The notes below the pieces were generated by a model. That model did not search any database. It was not told the DNA's origin and worked only from the letters and a program-made list of their open reading frames with translations. Source: Euryarchaeota archaeon TMED192 (lineage in GTDB: Archaea > Thermoplasmatota > Poseidoniia > Poseidoniales > Thalassarchaeaceae). Taken from it: 60,440 nucleotides of DNA. The stretch spans positions 48,931 through 109,370 of the forward strand of contig NHIP02000003.1 of assembly GCA_002170775.2 (NCBI GenBank). Direction: 5' to 3'. Shown here piece by piece: positions 17,214-24,342 of the stretch. Positions within the stretch are counted from its first letter, which is position 1; each line of letters opens with the position of its first letter. The position numbers and the translations under genes were made by a program.

Positions 17214-18548
17214 TCACCTAAAATTATGATCTTCTAGATATGAAATTGTAATCTCCCGGTTTACAAAATCGGGCTCCCTCAATATCTTCCTATGCAACGG
17301 TATTAACGTTTCCACTCCATCAAGAATGGTTTCTCTCAACGCTGCATCCAATCTCTCAATGGCCTCCTTTCTATCACTCCCATGAGCTATAATCTTGGCA
17401 AGCAAGGAGTCGAAGCAAGTTGGCATGGAATATCCTGAACAAGCATGCGAATCGACTCTAATACCAGGCCCAGAGGGAAGAATACACTCCCATAGCCTCC
17501 CTGGGGCAGGTGTGAAATCTTCTGGCCTCTCGGCATTTATCCTAGCTTGTATTGCATGGCCTCGAAGAGATATATCTTGTTGGCTTACTGGAAGGGATTC
17601 GCCTGCAGCAACCCTAATTCCCAATGATACTAGGTCGAATCCTGTCAGGGCCTCAGTGACCGTATGCTCAACCTGGACTCTTGGATTGACTTCCAAGAAG
17701 TAGAATTCTCCCTTGGCATCCCTCAGGAATTCGAATGTCGCAAGACCGCAGTATCCTACTGCTTTCGCACCTTCGACGACTTTGGACCCGATTCTTTCCC
17801 TGACCTCATCATTCAGCCAAGGGCCTTCTTCCAATATCTTTTGATGACGACGCTGTATGGAACAAAAGCGCTCGCCAAAATGGACTGCATCTTTCCCATC
17901 GCCGAGAACCTGGAATTCAATGTGTTGTGCTTTCTCTATGTACTTCTCAACAAAGACTCTGCCATCTCCAAAGGCAGAAGAGGCCCTACTTGAACATAGA
18001 CGAAATGCAGAGTCGAACTCGTCTTCACTGTGCACTATTTGCATCCCTATGCCGCCGCCTCCAGCAGCGGCTTTGATGATGACTGGATAGCCAATCTCTA
18101 CTGCAATAGCCATGGCACTCTCAGAGCTCTCTATCGGACCTTCTGATCCTCGGGCAACAGGGAGTCCTGCGGCAGTCATCGCGGAACGAGCCTGAATCTT
18201 ATCCCCAAGAAGTTCTAGGATTTCTGGAGAAGGGCCGATGAAAGTGATTCCTTCCTCAGCGAGTCTTCGGGCCAGATTGGGATTTTCCGCAAGGAAGCCA
18301 TACCCCGGGTGGACTGCATCGGCTCCGACACTTTTTGCAGCATCTACAACTGCTTCGACATCGAGATAGCTCGCAAGAGGATCGTCCCGATAGATCTGTA
18401 CTGCTGAATCAGACCAGCGAACAGGCAGGCTCGATCTATCTTCTCTTCCATGTATTATTGAGGCTTCAATACCAAGTGTTCTGAGGGACCTCATTATCCT
18501 CAATGCAATTTCACCGCGATTTGCGATGAGTACTCGTGAGAATCCCAT
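17214..18548 (-). CDS. accC: Biotin carboxylase subunit (acyl-CoA carboxylase)
   Basis: 444 residues, normal for a free biotin carboxylase. It opens with FSRVLIANRGEIALRIMR, then HPGYGFLAEN, the ATP-grasp glycine-rich loop KAAAGGGGIGM, HIEFQVLGD, CSIQRRHQKILEE and EVNPRVQVEHTVTE. It carboxylates biotin using ATP and bicarbonate and would supply an acetyl- or propionyl-CoA carboxylase. No carboxyltransferase or biotin carrier gene lies in the window, so the partners must be elsewhere. It lies 51 bp downstream of the CysJ-like gene and 4 bp before the PfkB gene. Confidence 0.93.
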   Translation of the reverse strand: MGFSRVLIANRGEIALRIMRSLRTLGIEASIIHGREDRSSLPVRWSDSAVQIYRDDPLASYLDVEAVVDAAKSVGADAVHPGYGFLAENPNLARRLAEEGITFIGPSPEILELLGDKIQARSAMTAAGLPVARGSEGPIESSESAMAIAVEIGYPVIIKAAAGGGGIGMQIVHSEDEFDSAFRLCSSRASSAFGDGRVFVEKYIEKAQHIEFQVLGDGKDAVHFGERFCSIQRRHQKILEEGPWLNDEVRERIGSKVVEGAKAVGYCGLATFEFLRDAKGEFYFLEVNPRVQVEHTVTEALTGFDLVSLGIRVAAGESLPVSQQDISLRGHAIQARINAERPEDFTPAPGRLWECILPSGPGIRVDSHACSGYSMPTCFDSLLAKIIAHGSDRKEAIERLDAALRETILDGVETLIPLHRKILREPDFVNREITISYLEDHNFR

Positions 18549-18599
18549 CGACTCTACGAGAGGTGGACAACGTTTGAGTTCATCTGAAATTATCAGCTC

Positions 18600-19877
18600 T
18601 CAATATACGTCTCTGAGATATCTCTTCTCGACCCTCATCATTCGGTTTTCGACGAATTCGTGAGCATCTTCTTCAGACATACCGCCATGTTCGCCGCAGA
18701 TGCTTATGAGGGTCTTGTGAACGTCTTTTGCCATTCTTGACTTATCCCCGCAGACGTAGAAATAAGCTCCGCCATCTATCCATGCCCATATTTCTTCGCC
18801 GTGTTTCTTCATGAGATGCTGAACATACACTTTCTCTGAGCCATCTCTAGACCAGGCTAAGTCATGTTTTGTCAGAATACCCCTCTCCTTCCAATCATCC
18901 ATTTCTTCCTTGTAGTAATTTTCACCAGACTCTGTCCAATCACCAAAAAATAGCCAATTTCTTCCGGTTGCACCGTCGATGTCTCTCTGTTGCAAGAAGG
19001 CTCTGAATGGTGCTATTCCTGTTCCTGGACCTACCATGATTATGTCTGTACTGAGATCTTTTGGCAGAATGAAGGATCGAGTGGGGGACATGAAAATTCC
19101 AATATCAGTGTCTTCTACTTTGCAGCGATCTGCGAGAAAGCCAGTAGCCAATCCGGTTCTATCCCTGTCATAATGGGTATATCGGACGATTCCCACGGTA
19201 AGATGGACAGTCCCTGGCTCGTACTCCGGACTACTGGCGATAGAATACAGCCTTGGCTTGAGTCGATCCATTCCATCCACGAGTTGTTGGGGAGTTGATA
19301 TTATGTGTCCAAAATCAGAGATCGCGTCAATGTAATCCCTTGACCAGATGTAATCTTCAAGTCTCGAGTCGTCGCTATCCATCCCATTCCACAAATCGAT
19401 TGTAGGGTCTGCAACAGAGCCAATTTCATTATACTCCAATGGTACGTCCCCCTCTAATCCTGAGCCGCTCCACTCCAAAAGTACAGTATCATCATTAGTG
19501 GAGGTTCTAGTTCTGGATACCAGTCGGATACTAATTTCTTCAGGTGCTTCAAGACGCTCACCTAGATTCCTAACCCATTTCTTTGATAGGCGATGTATCT
19601 CATAGGCAGACGTCAGAGCCTGCCTCAATTCCATATCGCCTAAGTGAGTATCAACTATCTCAGACCCCGAAAAACCGGATGCTACAAGTAAATCCTCGAC
19701 AAGCCTTGAGGGAGCTACGGGAATCACGCCTAGAGCATCTCCTGCCTTGTACTCCAGTCCCGACGACGCCAAATCGAAAACTATGTGCCTAGTTTCTTTG
19801 CCGGAACCTTCGCCATTGAGGACGAAATTTTGAGTCAAATTTGAACTGTATGGGTTCTTTGCGCTCCAGTCAGTCAT
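18600..19877 (-). CDS. CysJ-like FAD/NADP-binding flavoprotein reductase (no FMN domain)
   Basis: 425 residues covering the FAD, connecting and NADP-binding parts of sulfite reductase flavoprotein/cytochrome P450 reductase. GLEYKAGDALGVIPV and the FAD motif RLYSIASSP are followed by TGLATGFLADR, the NADP loop MVGPGTGIAPFRAFLQQRD and a terminal region ending RYLRDVY. The flavodoxin-like FMN domain that precedes these parts in CysJ is absent. It may reduce a separate flavodoxin or ferredoxin-type carrier. NADPH-dependent electron supply is expected; the acceptor is unknown. It diverges from the MBL-fold gene across 116 bp. Confidence 0.88.
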   Translation of the reverse strand: MTDWSAKNPYSSNLTQNFVLNGEGSGKETRHIVFDLASSGLEYKAGDALGVIPVAPSRLVEDLLVASGFSGSEIVDTHLGDMELRQALTSAYEIHRLSKKWVRNLGERLEAPEEISIRLVSRTRTSTNDDTVLLEWSGSGLEGDVPLEYNEIGSVADPTIDLWNGMDSDDSRLEDYIWSRDYIDAISDFGHIISTPQQLVDGMDRLKPRLYSIASSPEYEPGTVHLTVGIVRYTHYDRDRTGLATGFLADRCKVEDTDIGIFMSPTRSFILPKDLSTDIIMVGPGTGIAPFRAFLQQRDIDGATGRNWLFFGDWTESGENYYKEEMDDWKERGILTKHDLAWSRDGSEKVYVQHLMKKHGEEIWAWIDGGAYFYVCGDKSRMAKDVHKTLISICGEHGGMSEEDAHEFVENRMMRVEKRYLRDVY

Positions 19878-19993
19878 GTCTGCGACCCCTTCTACGATTA
19901 ACCTAGGGTCGAAGCCCCCTTATCAAAATCGCTAGGAAATGGATATTTCAAATCAATCGAAGCGGTCAAGCGGATTGGCCCGCTGGGTGGGTC

Positions 19994-20779
19994 ATGTCCC
20001 GCATCACCTTCATCGGAACTGGGAATGCTTTCTCTCCCGATGGAAGGCTTCATGCTTGTCTTTCAATTGACAATAGTGTCCTGATTGACACACCTCCAAC
20101 AATTATGGCTCAGCTTAGGAGGAATGGTACGGATACATCCGATATTCGTCACATCCTCATAACCCACTGGCATGGTGACCACACATTTGGGATGCCATTT
20201 ATTCTACTAGATAGGAAATACATATCAGATCCGAATGACGAAAATGAACTAACAGTATATTTGAGGCCAGGCGGAGAGGAGTTTTTCTCTTTACTTTGTA
20301 ATATGGCCTTCCCAGGAAGTCTTGAGGATTCTCTGAAGAACTCGGTTGATTGGAATTCGGATGAAACCGGACATCTTGGAGATACGGGTTGGGTGTATGA
20401 GAGATTTCCAGTATATCACACCCCAGAGACGGATCCTAATGGATATGAATTGATTCACGATAGTGGTTTCAGGTTACTGCATTGTGGTGATTCTGGGCCT
20501 TGTGAAGAGATTGAAAAGAGGGCTTTAAGAGCTGATGTGGTGATTCTGGAAATGGGAGTTCCGGACATTGGAGAGTTTCCCTATCACCATCGTCCGTCTG
20601 ATGTGATTTCATTTGTTCAAAGGCACCCGGATGTCAAAGTTTTAGTCACTCACAATTATGCTTCTGGGAAGGGTGTAGAATCGGGTTTCAGAATGGCGGA
20701 ACTTCCTGGATCAGTACACCAACTGGAAGATGGCGATTGGTTAGAAGTGAATGGAGATGGTTCTTTTTCCGTTAATTAA
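19994..20779 (+). CDS. MBL-fold hydrolase, RNase Z/arylsulfatase-like
   Basis: 261 residues with the metallo-beta-lactamase metal motif THWHGDHTFGMPF, a later HCGDSGP aspartate strand, a YHHRPSD segment and VTHNYASG. It begins ITFIGTGNAFSPDGR, as in RNase Z-like and cyclic-phosphodiesterase members. The exosite arm typical of tRNase Z is not evident, so tRNA 3' processing is not claimed. A dinuclear zinc phosphoesterase or hydrolase acting on a small substrate is likely. A T-rich run follows 105 bp after the stop. Confidence 0.85.
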   Translation: MSRITFIGTGNAFSPDGRLHACLSIDNSVLIDTPPTIMAQLRRNGTDTSDIRHILITHWHGDHTFGMPFILLDRKYISDPNDENELTVYLRPGGEEFFSLLCNMAFPGSLEDSLKNSVDWNSDETGHLGDTGWVYERFPVYHTPETDPNGYELIHDSGFRLLHCGDSGPCEEIEKRALRADVVILEMGVPDIGEFPYHHRPSDVISFVQRHPDVKVLVTHNYASGKGVESGFRMAELPGSVHQLEDGDWLEVNGDGSFSVN

Positions 20780-20883
20780 ATTATATATTTTATAACATTA
20801 TTACAGTACCTATCTCTCAGATCGAGATAATCGATATATGATGAACAATGATCTCGGCTCCCACATTGATACCTTTCATCATT

Positions 20884-20898
20884 GGTTTTTTTTATTTT
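20884..20898 (+). terminator. T-rich run, possible terminator of the MBL-fold gene
   Basis: Two Gs, eight Ts, one A, then four Ts on the plus strand, 105 bases beyond the MBL-fold stop. Archaeal RNA polymerase terminates at oligo-T tracts. No strong hairpin precedes it, as is usual in archaea. It also sits in the candidate origin region, where AT-richness has another possible explanation. Confidence 0.35.
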
Positions 20899-21103
20899 GT
20901 CAGAGTCGAATCCTATGTCTCGGCATATTGCCTAAAATCTAATCTTCATGGTGGTCTATTTTGTTAATAAAATTGCTTTAATGAGTCTAATAGAGGTGTT
21001 CGTTTATATCCGAACTTTGGACGATAACTGGTTCCACGGTGAATGAACTCTGGGGGACGTTTATTATCGAAGAGTGCATCGGTCGAGTCCTGCGCATTTG
21101 AGC

Positions 21104-21124
21104 ATCCCGGGTCTGACCGGGGAT
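21104..21124. repeat. Imperfect inverted repeat upstream of orc1
   Basis: ATCCCGG at 21104-21110 pairs with CCGGGGAT at 21117-21124, apart from one extra G, around a 6-base loop. It lies 39 bases upstream of the orc1/cdc6 start codon and is GC-rich within an AT-rich spacer. It may be an Orc1 binding site, an autoregulatory operator, or an RNA hairpin in the leader. Confidence 0.45.
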
Positions 21125-21163
21125 AATCATGAGTCGTTGTTTTGAAGATTAAGGTGTTAAAAA

Positions 21164-22402
21164 ATGAGTGAGAATATTTTCGACTCTCTTATCGAAAATA
21201 ATTCTCTTTTTGTAAATCGTGGGGCTTTCGAGCATGGTTTCGAACCTCAGAATCTCCCTCATCGTGATAAGGAGGTTCGGGCCCTTGGGGAGAATCTTGT
21301 TGAAGCTTTAAGAGGGCATATTCCGTCAAACATGCTTCTGTACGGGGTTCCTGGATCTGGAAAGACAATTGTCACCAAGACGGTTCTAAAACAGCTCAAA
21401 GCGAAAGGAAAGGCAAATGGAACTGCTGTCAAAGCGTACACCATTAATTGCAGGACTGTGGATACCAAATATCGAGTTGTTCAAGCTCTTGCGAATCGTC
21501 TTGAAAGGGATGAAGATGTGAAAATTCCTTTCACTGGATGGCCAACTGACAGAGTTCTTGAGGAGTTTCGAAGAAGGATGGACCGCAGAGGCGGAATCCA
21601 TGTGATAGTGCTTGACGAAATAGATCACCTTGTGTCGAAAGTTGGAGATTCAATAATATACAATCTTACTAATCTCAATTTGGAATTAGAGTCGTCCAGA
21701 TGCTGCATTATCGGCATTAGTAACGATCTTTACTTCACAAAGATGCTGACGCCCCAAGTAGCATCAAGGCTTGCCCAGATTGATCTCGTCTTCCACCCCT
21801 ATGGTGCAAATCAGATAAATGACATTCTCGAAGACAGAGTGCTGAGAGGGGTTCGATCTGGTGCTCTGGAAAGTGGTGTGATCGGATTGTGTTCTGCATT
21901 GGCTGCTCAGGAACATGGCGATGCACGAAGAGCTCTTGACCTTCTTAGAATCGCAATCAAGAAGGCGCAAAAAATGGGCCATGACCTGGTAGACAAGGGA
22001 CATGTCAGACTCGCACAAAGTCAACTTGAGCATGATCAACTGACGCCAGTATTGAGAACCCTCCCCCTTCAACAAAAGATTCTGCTCTTTTCAATCTGCA
22101 TGAATGAGGACAATGGACTCAGGAATATTTCCACCGGGGAAATATTCAGAACTTATTCAGAGGTATGTCTCAGGATTATGATAGAACCCCTCACGCCTAG
22201 AAGGATATCATCTCTTCTAAACGAACTAGATAGTCTTGGGATTATAATCGCAAGGAATGTCAGCAAGGGTCGTGGCGGAAGAAGCAAACAGATCAATTCA
22301 GCGATACCAGGGTCTCTCGACGTTATGACTGAATTGAGAGACTCAGAACCACTCATTGTGGAAGCTTCGAAGGGGAAATATCGTCTTCAGAGGCCCCTCT
22401 GA
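21164..22402 (+). CDS. cdc6: Orc1/Cdc6 replication initiator
   Basis: 412 residues. The AAA+ domain has Walker A GVPGSGKTIVTK, Walker B VIVLDEIDHL, sensor 1 GISNDL, and the box VII/sensor 2 region HGDARRALDLLRIA. A C-terminal winged helix for DNA binding ends the protein (about 320-412, including PLTPRRISSLLNELDSLGII). It recognises origins and loads MCM. The ATG follows an AT-rich stretch with no strong Shine-Dalgarno. It lies beside the 384-bp candidate origin and is followed 19 bp later by a membrane protein gene. Confidence 0.95.
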   Translation: MSENIFDSLIENNSLFVNRGAFEHGFEPQNLPHRDKEVRALGENLVEALRGHIPSNMLLYGVPGSGKTIVTKTVLKQLKAKGKANGTAVKAYTINCRTVDTKYRVVQALANRLERDEDVKIPFTGWPTDRVLEEFRRRMDRRGGIHVIVLDEIDHLVSKVGDSIIYNLTNLNLELESSRCCIIGISNDLYFTKMLTPQVASRLAQIDLVFHPYGANQINDILEDRVLRGVRSGALESGVIGLCSALAAQEHGDARRALDLLRIAIKKAQKMGHDLVDKGHVRLAQSQLEHDQLTPVLRTLPLQQKILLFSICMNEDNGLRNISTGEIFRTYSEVCLRIMIEPLTPRRISSLLNELDSLGIIIARNVSKGRGGRSKQINSAIPGSLDVMTELRDSEPLIVEASKGKYRLQRPL

Positions 22403-22421
22403 ATTATGATTGGGCCCGGCA

Positions 22422-22964
22422 ATGGTTAAACAGAGGGCCAAGGTGCCGCGAGCAATGGCACAGAGTTCTTGGAAGGATGAAGTAACCAAGCCTAGTAGAT
22501 TCTTGTCGGTTGTTTCATTCTGTATAGGGGCGTGGCTTGCCTTTGTCTCATTAATTAACGTAGCATTCGGAGCTTTCGCCCCGGGGCAGAAAATCGAATG
22601 GCTGGGCTTCATGGATGGCTCAAGTCTCTCTGAGGCTTATTCAGCGCATTCCTCCATATCTATTGGCGTTGGCGATATTATTGCATTTGTTCTTGCAGTG
22701 ATTCTAATTGTAATCGGAGCAAGGGGCATAGAATCTTCCTCTGGATTGCGCACGTTCCTGCAATCAATAATTCAAAGACCTCGTCAAATGATGAGTTCCG
22801 ATGATGAGTTATCCCTCGTTGTGGCAAACTGGATGGTAGTCGGCGGGATTGTATTCTACGTAATCTGGTCCACGATTAATACCACGTGGGTTGATCCCGG
22901 TGTTTATTCAGTTTCCATAGTCGTGATTGCTAGTGGTCTAGGCATTGAAGCCATGCACGAATAA
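22422..22964 (+). CDS. Four-helix membrane protein, hypothetical
   Basis: 180 residues from the ATG at 22422. An in-frame TTG at 22410 and an ATG at 22455 are alternatives. Hydrophobic segments lie near residues 27-45, 79-95, 132-149 and 158-174, giving about four helices with a basic N-terminus. No domain is recognised. It follows orc1/cdc6 on the same strand by 19 bp and may share its transcript. It converges on the CoaD-DUF359 gene. Confidence 0.75.
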   Translation: MVKQRAKVPRAMAQSSWKDEVTKPSRFLSVVSFCIGAWLAFVSLINVAFGAFAPGQKIEWLGFMDGSSLSEAYSAHSSISIGVGDIIAFVLAVILIVIGARGIESSSGLRTFLQSIIQRPRQMMSSDDELSLVVANWMVVGGIVFYVIWSTINTTWVDPGVYSVSIVVIASGLGIEAMHE

Positions 22965-22980
22965 TGGGGCTATTCCTCGC

Positions 22981-23997
22981 TCATGGGCTATCAAGAGCCA
23001 TGGATTCTAGAATCGCCCTGCAATTTTTCTTGGTCTCCAGATCAGTCACCCTGGTTACAACCCCCCTGCCAGGCTGTCCGTAAATTATGACTGAGTCAAT
23101 AGGTAGCATCAAATGGAGTACTATTGGTGAAAGGTCTTCTTCCCCATCAACTATGATCAGCGACTTTGATCCGTAATTTAGTGAATTGACGGCACTCTTG
23201 CATGTTTCGAATAATTGCGGGGTTAGTTTTCCTGCTGGATTCTGAGTGCTGGAAACTATGTCAAATTTTGAATGGTCGATGAGCTTTGTATTGGGCCAAT
23301 TATCTCGTTGTGTCATTCCATCTATTATTGCAATATCGGGAGTGCAAGAAAGTTTGAGTAGCCCCAACACAGTTACGTCTCCGACTGCGACGATATTCGA
23401 ATCGCTTTGAATGGATTCGAGGGCCTTGGTTAGGGCTATGGCATGATCTGATTCTGGGCCCTCGTGTAATGTGCCGAAAGGTGTTTTCAACATCAACTCA
23501 ACCTTTGGCGAGAGAGTTCTTGCACCATTGAAATCTGATTCGTGGATAAACAACTCTCCTGACTGATCTATCCTACCATTGCGGATACGCGAGCTTGAGA
23601 TTAATTGGCCATCAGACCCCCTGGCATGCTCTATCACAATGATTTCAAGAGGTTTCATTTGATTCTCAATTCGAATTCTGTTTATTTCTTCACAGCCGGG
23701 TAAAGTCTCATTAGTGCATATTATGGCATCTGCATCTAGGTGTTCAGTGGCAGGTCCAAAGGAGTCATGAAGCATATCAAATGATACTCTGCTCCTGGAA
23801 TCTGGATCGACAATCATCTCAATTTCTGAACGTCGCCTACTCCAATCCCAGCATCTCTCATCTTTCGTCTTTGCAACATCATCGCTGGTAATCCATATCT
23901 CTAGATGCGCGCATTGCTCCAGTGCTTGATTGATTAGCCGGGCGTGGCCCTTGTGCACACGATCGAAGGTCCCGCCGAGAAGGCCGCGTCGGAACAT
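22981..23997 (-). CDS. CoaD-type phosphopantetheine adenylyltransferase fused to DUF359 GTP-dependent dephospho-CoA kinase
   Basis: 338 residues. Residues 1-150 are an archaeal phosphopantetheine adenylyltransferase: GGTFDRVHKGHARLI holds the HxGH-type motif (HKGH) and ISSSRIRNG the family's ISSTxIR. Residues ~165-335 match DUF359: VGDVTVLGLL, PDIAIIDGMTQR and LIIVDGEEDLSPI. DUF359 proteins have been shown in Thermococcus to be GTP-dependent dephospho-CoA kinases. The fusion would therefore carry the last two steps of CoA synthesis in one chain. The frame extends to 24129, but the fold begins right at the ATG at 23997. Family assignments are strong; the activities are inferred. Confidence 0.85.
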   Translation of the reverse strand: MFRRGLLGGTFDRVHKGHARLINQALEQCAHLEIWITSDDVAKTKDERCWDWSRRRSEIEMIVDPDSRSRVSFDMLHDSFGPATEHLDADAIICTNETLPGCEEINRIRIENQMKPLEIIVIEHARGSDGQLISSSRIRNGRIDQSGELFIHESDFNGARTLSPKVELMLKTPFGTLHEGPESDHAIALTKALESIQSDSNIVAVGDVTVLGLLKLSCTPDIAIIDGMTQRDNWPNTKLIDHSKFDIVSSTQNPAGKLTPQLFETCKSAVNSLNYGSKSLIIVDGEEDLSPIVLHLMLPIDSVIIYGQPGRGVVTRVTDLETKKNCRAILESMALDSP

Positions 23998-24342
23998 GTG
24001 CCTCCATCTTGAGTCTCGAACTTTAGGGCTGCGGGTAATGTGCCCCGGGGCGTAACGGGCGCCATCATCGCGATGGCTCCGGGCCCTGACCCACCCCGGG
24101 ACGTCTGTAGGAGGATGGGGTTGTCCCATGAGTCATTCCGTAGTCATCTGGGGACCCATCATCCTCCATCCGTACGATTGCTCCGCAGATCATCCCAATA
24201 GGTCACGGCGGTCTTCGTCGTCCGGTGGCCCGAACCGTGGTACCGCGGTTCATCCTAAGCCTCCGGCGTGGGGGCTTCGTCGACGCGGTGTTGCCGGACG
24301 GGCATCACGTCCGGAGAATGTTGTAGATATCAAGTCATGGAA
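23998..24342. other. GC-rich spacer with strong hairpins, possible structured RNA
   Basis: 345 bases between two leftward genes, clearly richer in G+C than the surroundings. Stems seen: GCCATC/GATGGC near 24061-24077; GGAGGATGGGG at 24110-24120 with CCC plus CATCCTCC at 24155-24167; a near-perfect 20-base palindrome at 24232-24251; and CCGGACG/CGTCCGG near 24294-24314. High GC with several stems in a moderate-GC archaeal genome often marks a noncoding RNA. SRP and RNase P RNA signatures were looked for on both strands and not found. It could also hold the promoter of the downstream CoaD fusion. Strand and identity are unknown. Confidence 0.35.

Larger units (their letters stand above)
20780..21163. 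promoter_or_regulatory. AT-rich intergenic region before orc1/cdc6, candidate replication origin
   Basis: 384 bases without a gene. The left end is very AT-rich (about 20771-20802). A T8 run follows at 20886. The right half holds an element beginning TTCCACGGTGAA near 21031 and followed by a G5 run, loosely like an origin recognition box, although the spacing to the G run is longer than in known ORBs. An imperfect inverted repeat lies at 21104-21124, about 40 bases before the orc1 start. Archaeal origins commonly sit beside orc1/cdc6. Origin function is inference; the region could be only the orc1 promoter. Confidence 0.4.

Noticed and set aside
21030-21056. Canonical ORB origin recognition box
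   Set aside because: Only the TTCCAC start and the G run match; the spacing to the G run is longer than the published ORB consensus, so only a weak similarity is claimed.
23998-24342. SRP RNA or RNase P RNA
   Set aside because: The helix 8 GGAAG/AGCAG motif of SRP and the GAGGAAAGUCC motif of RNase P could not be found on either strand.
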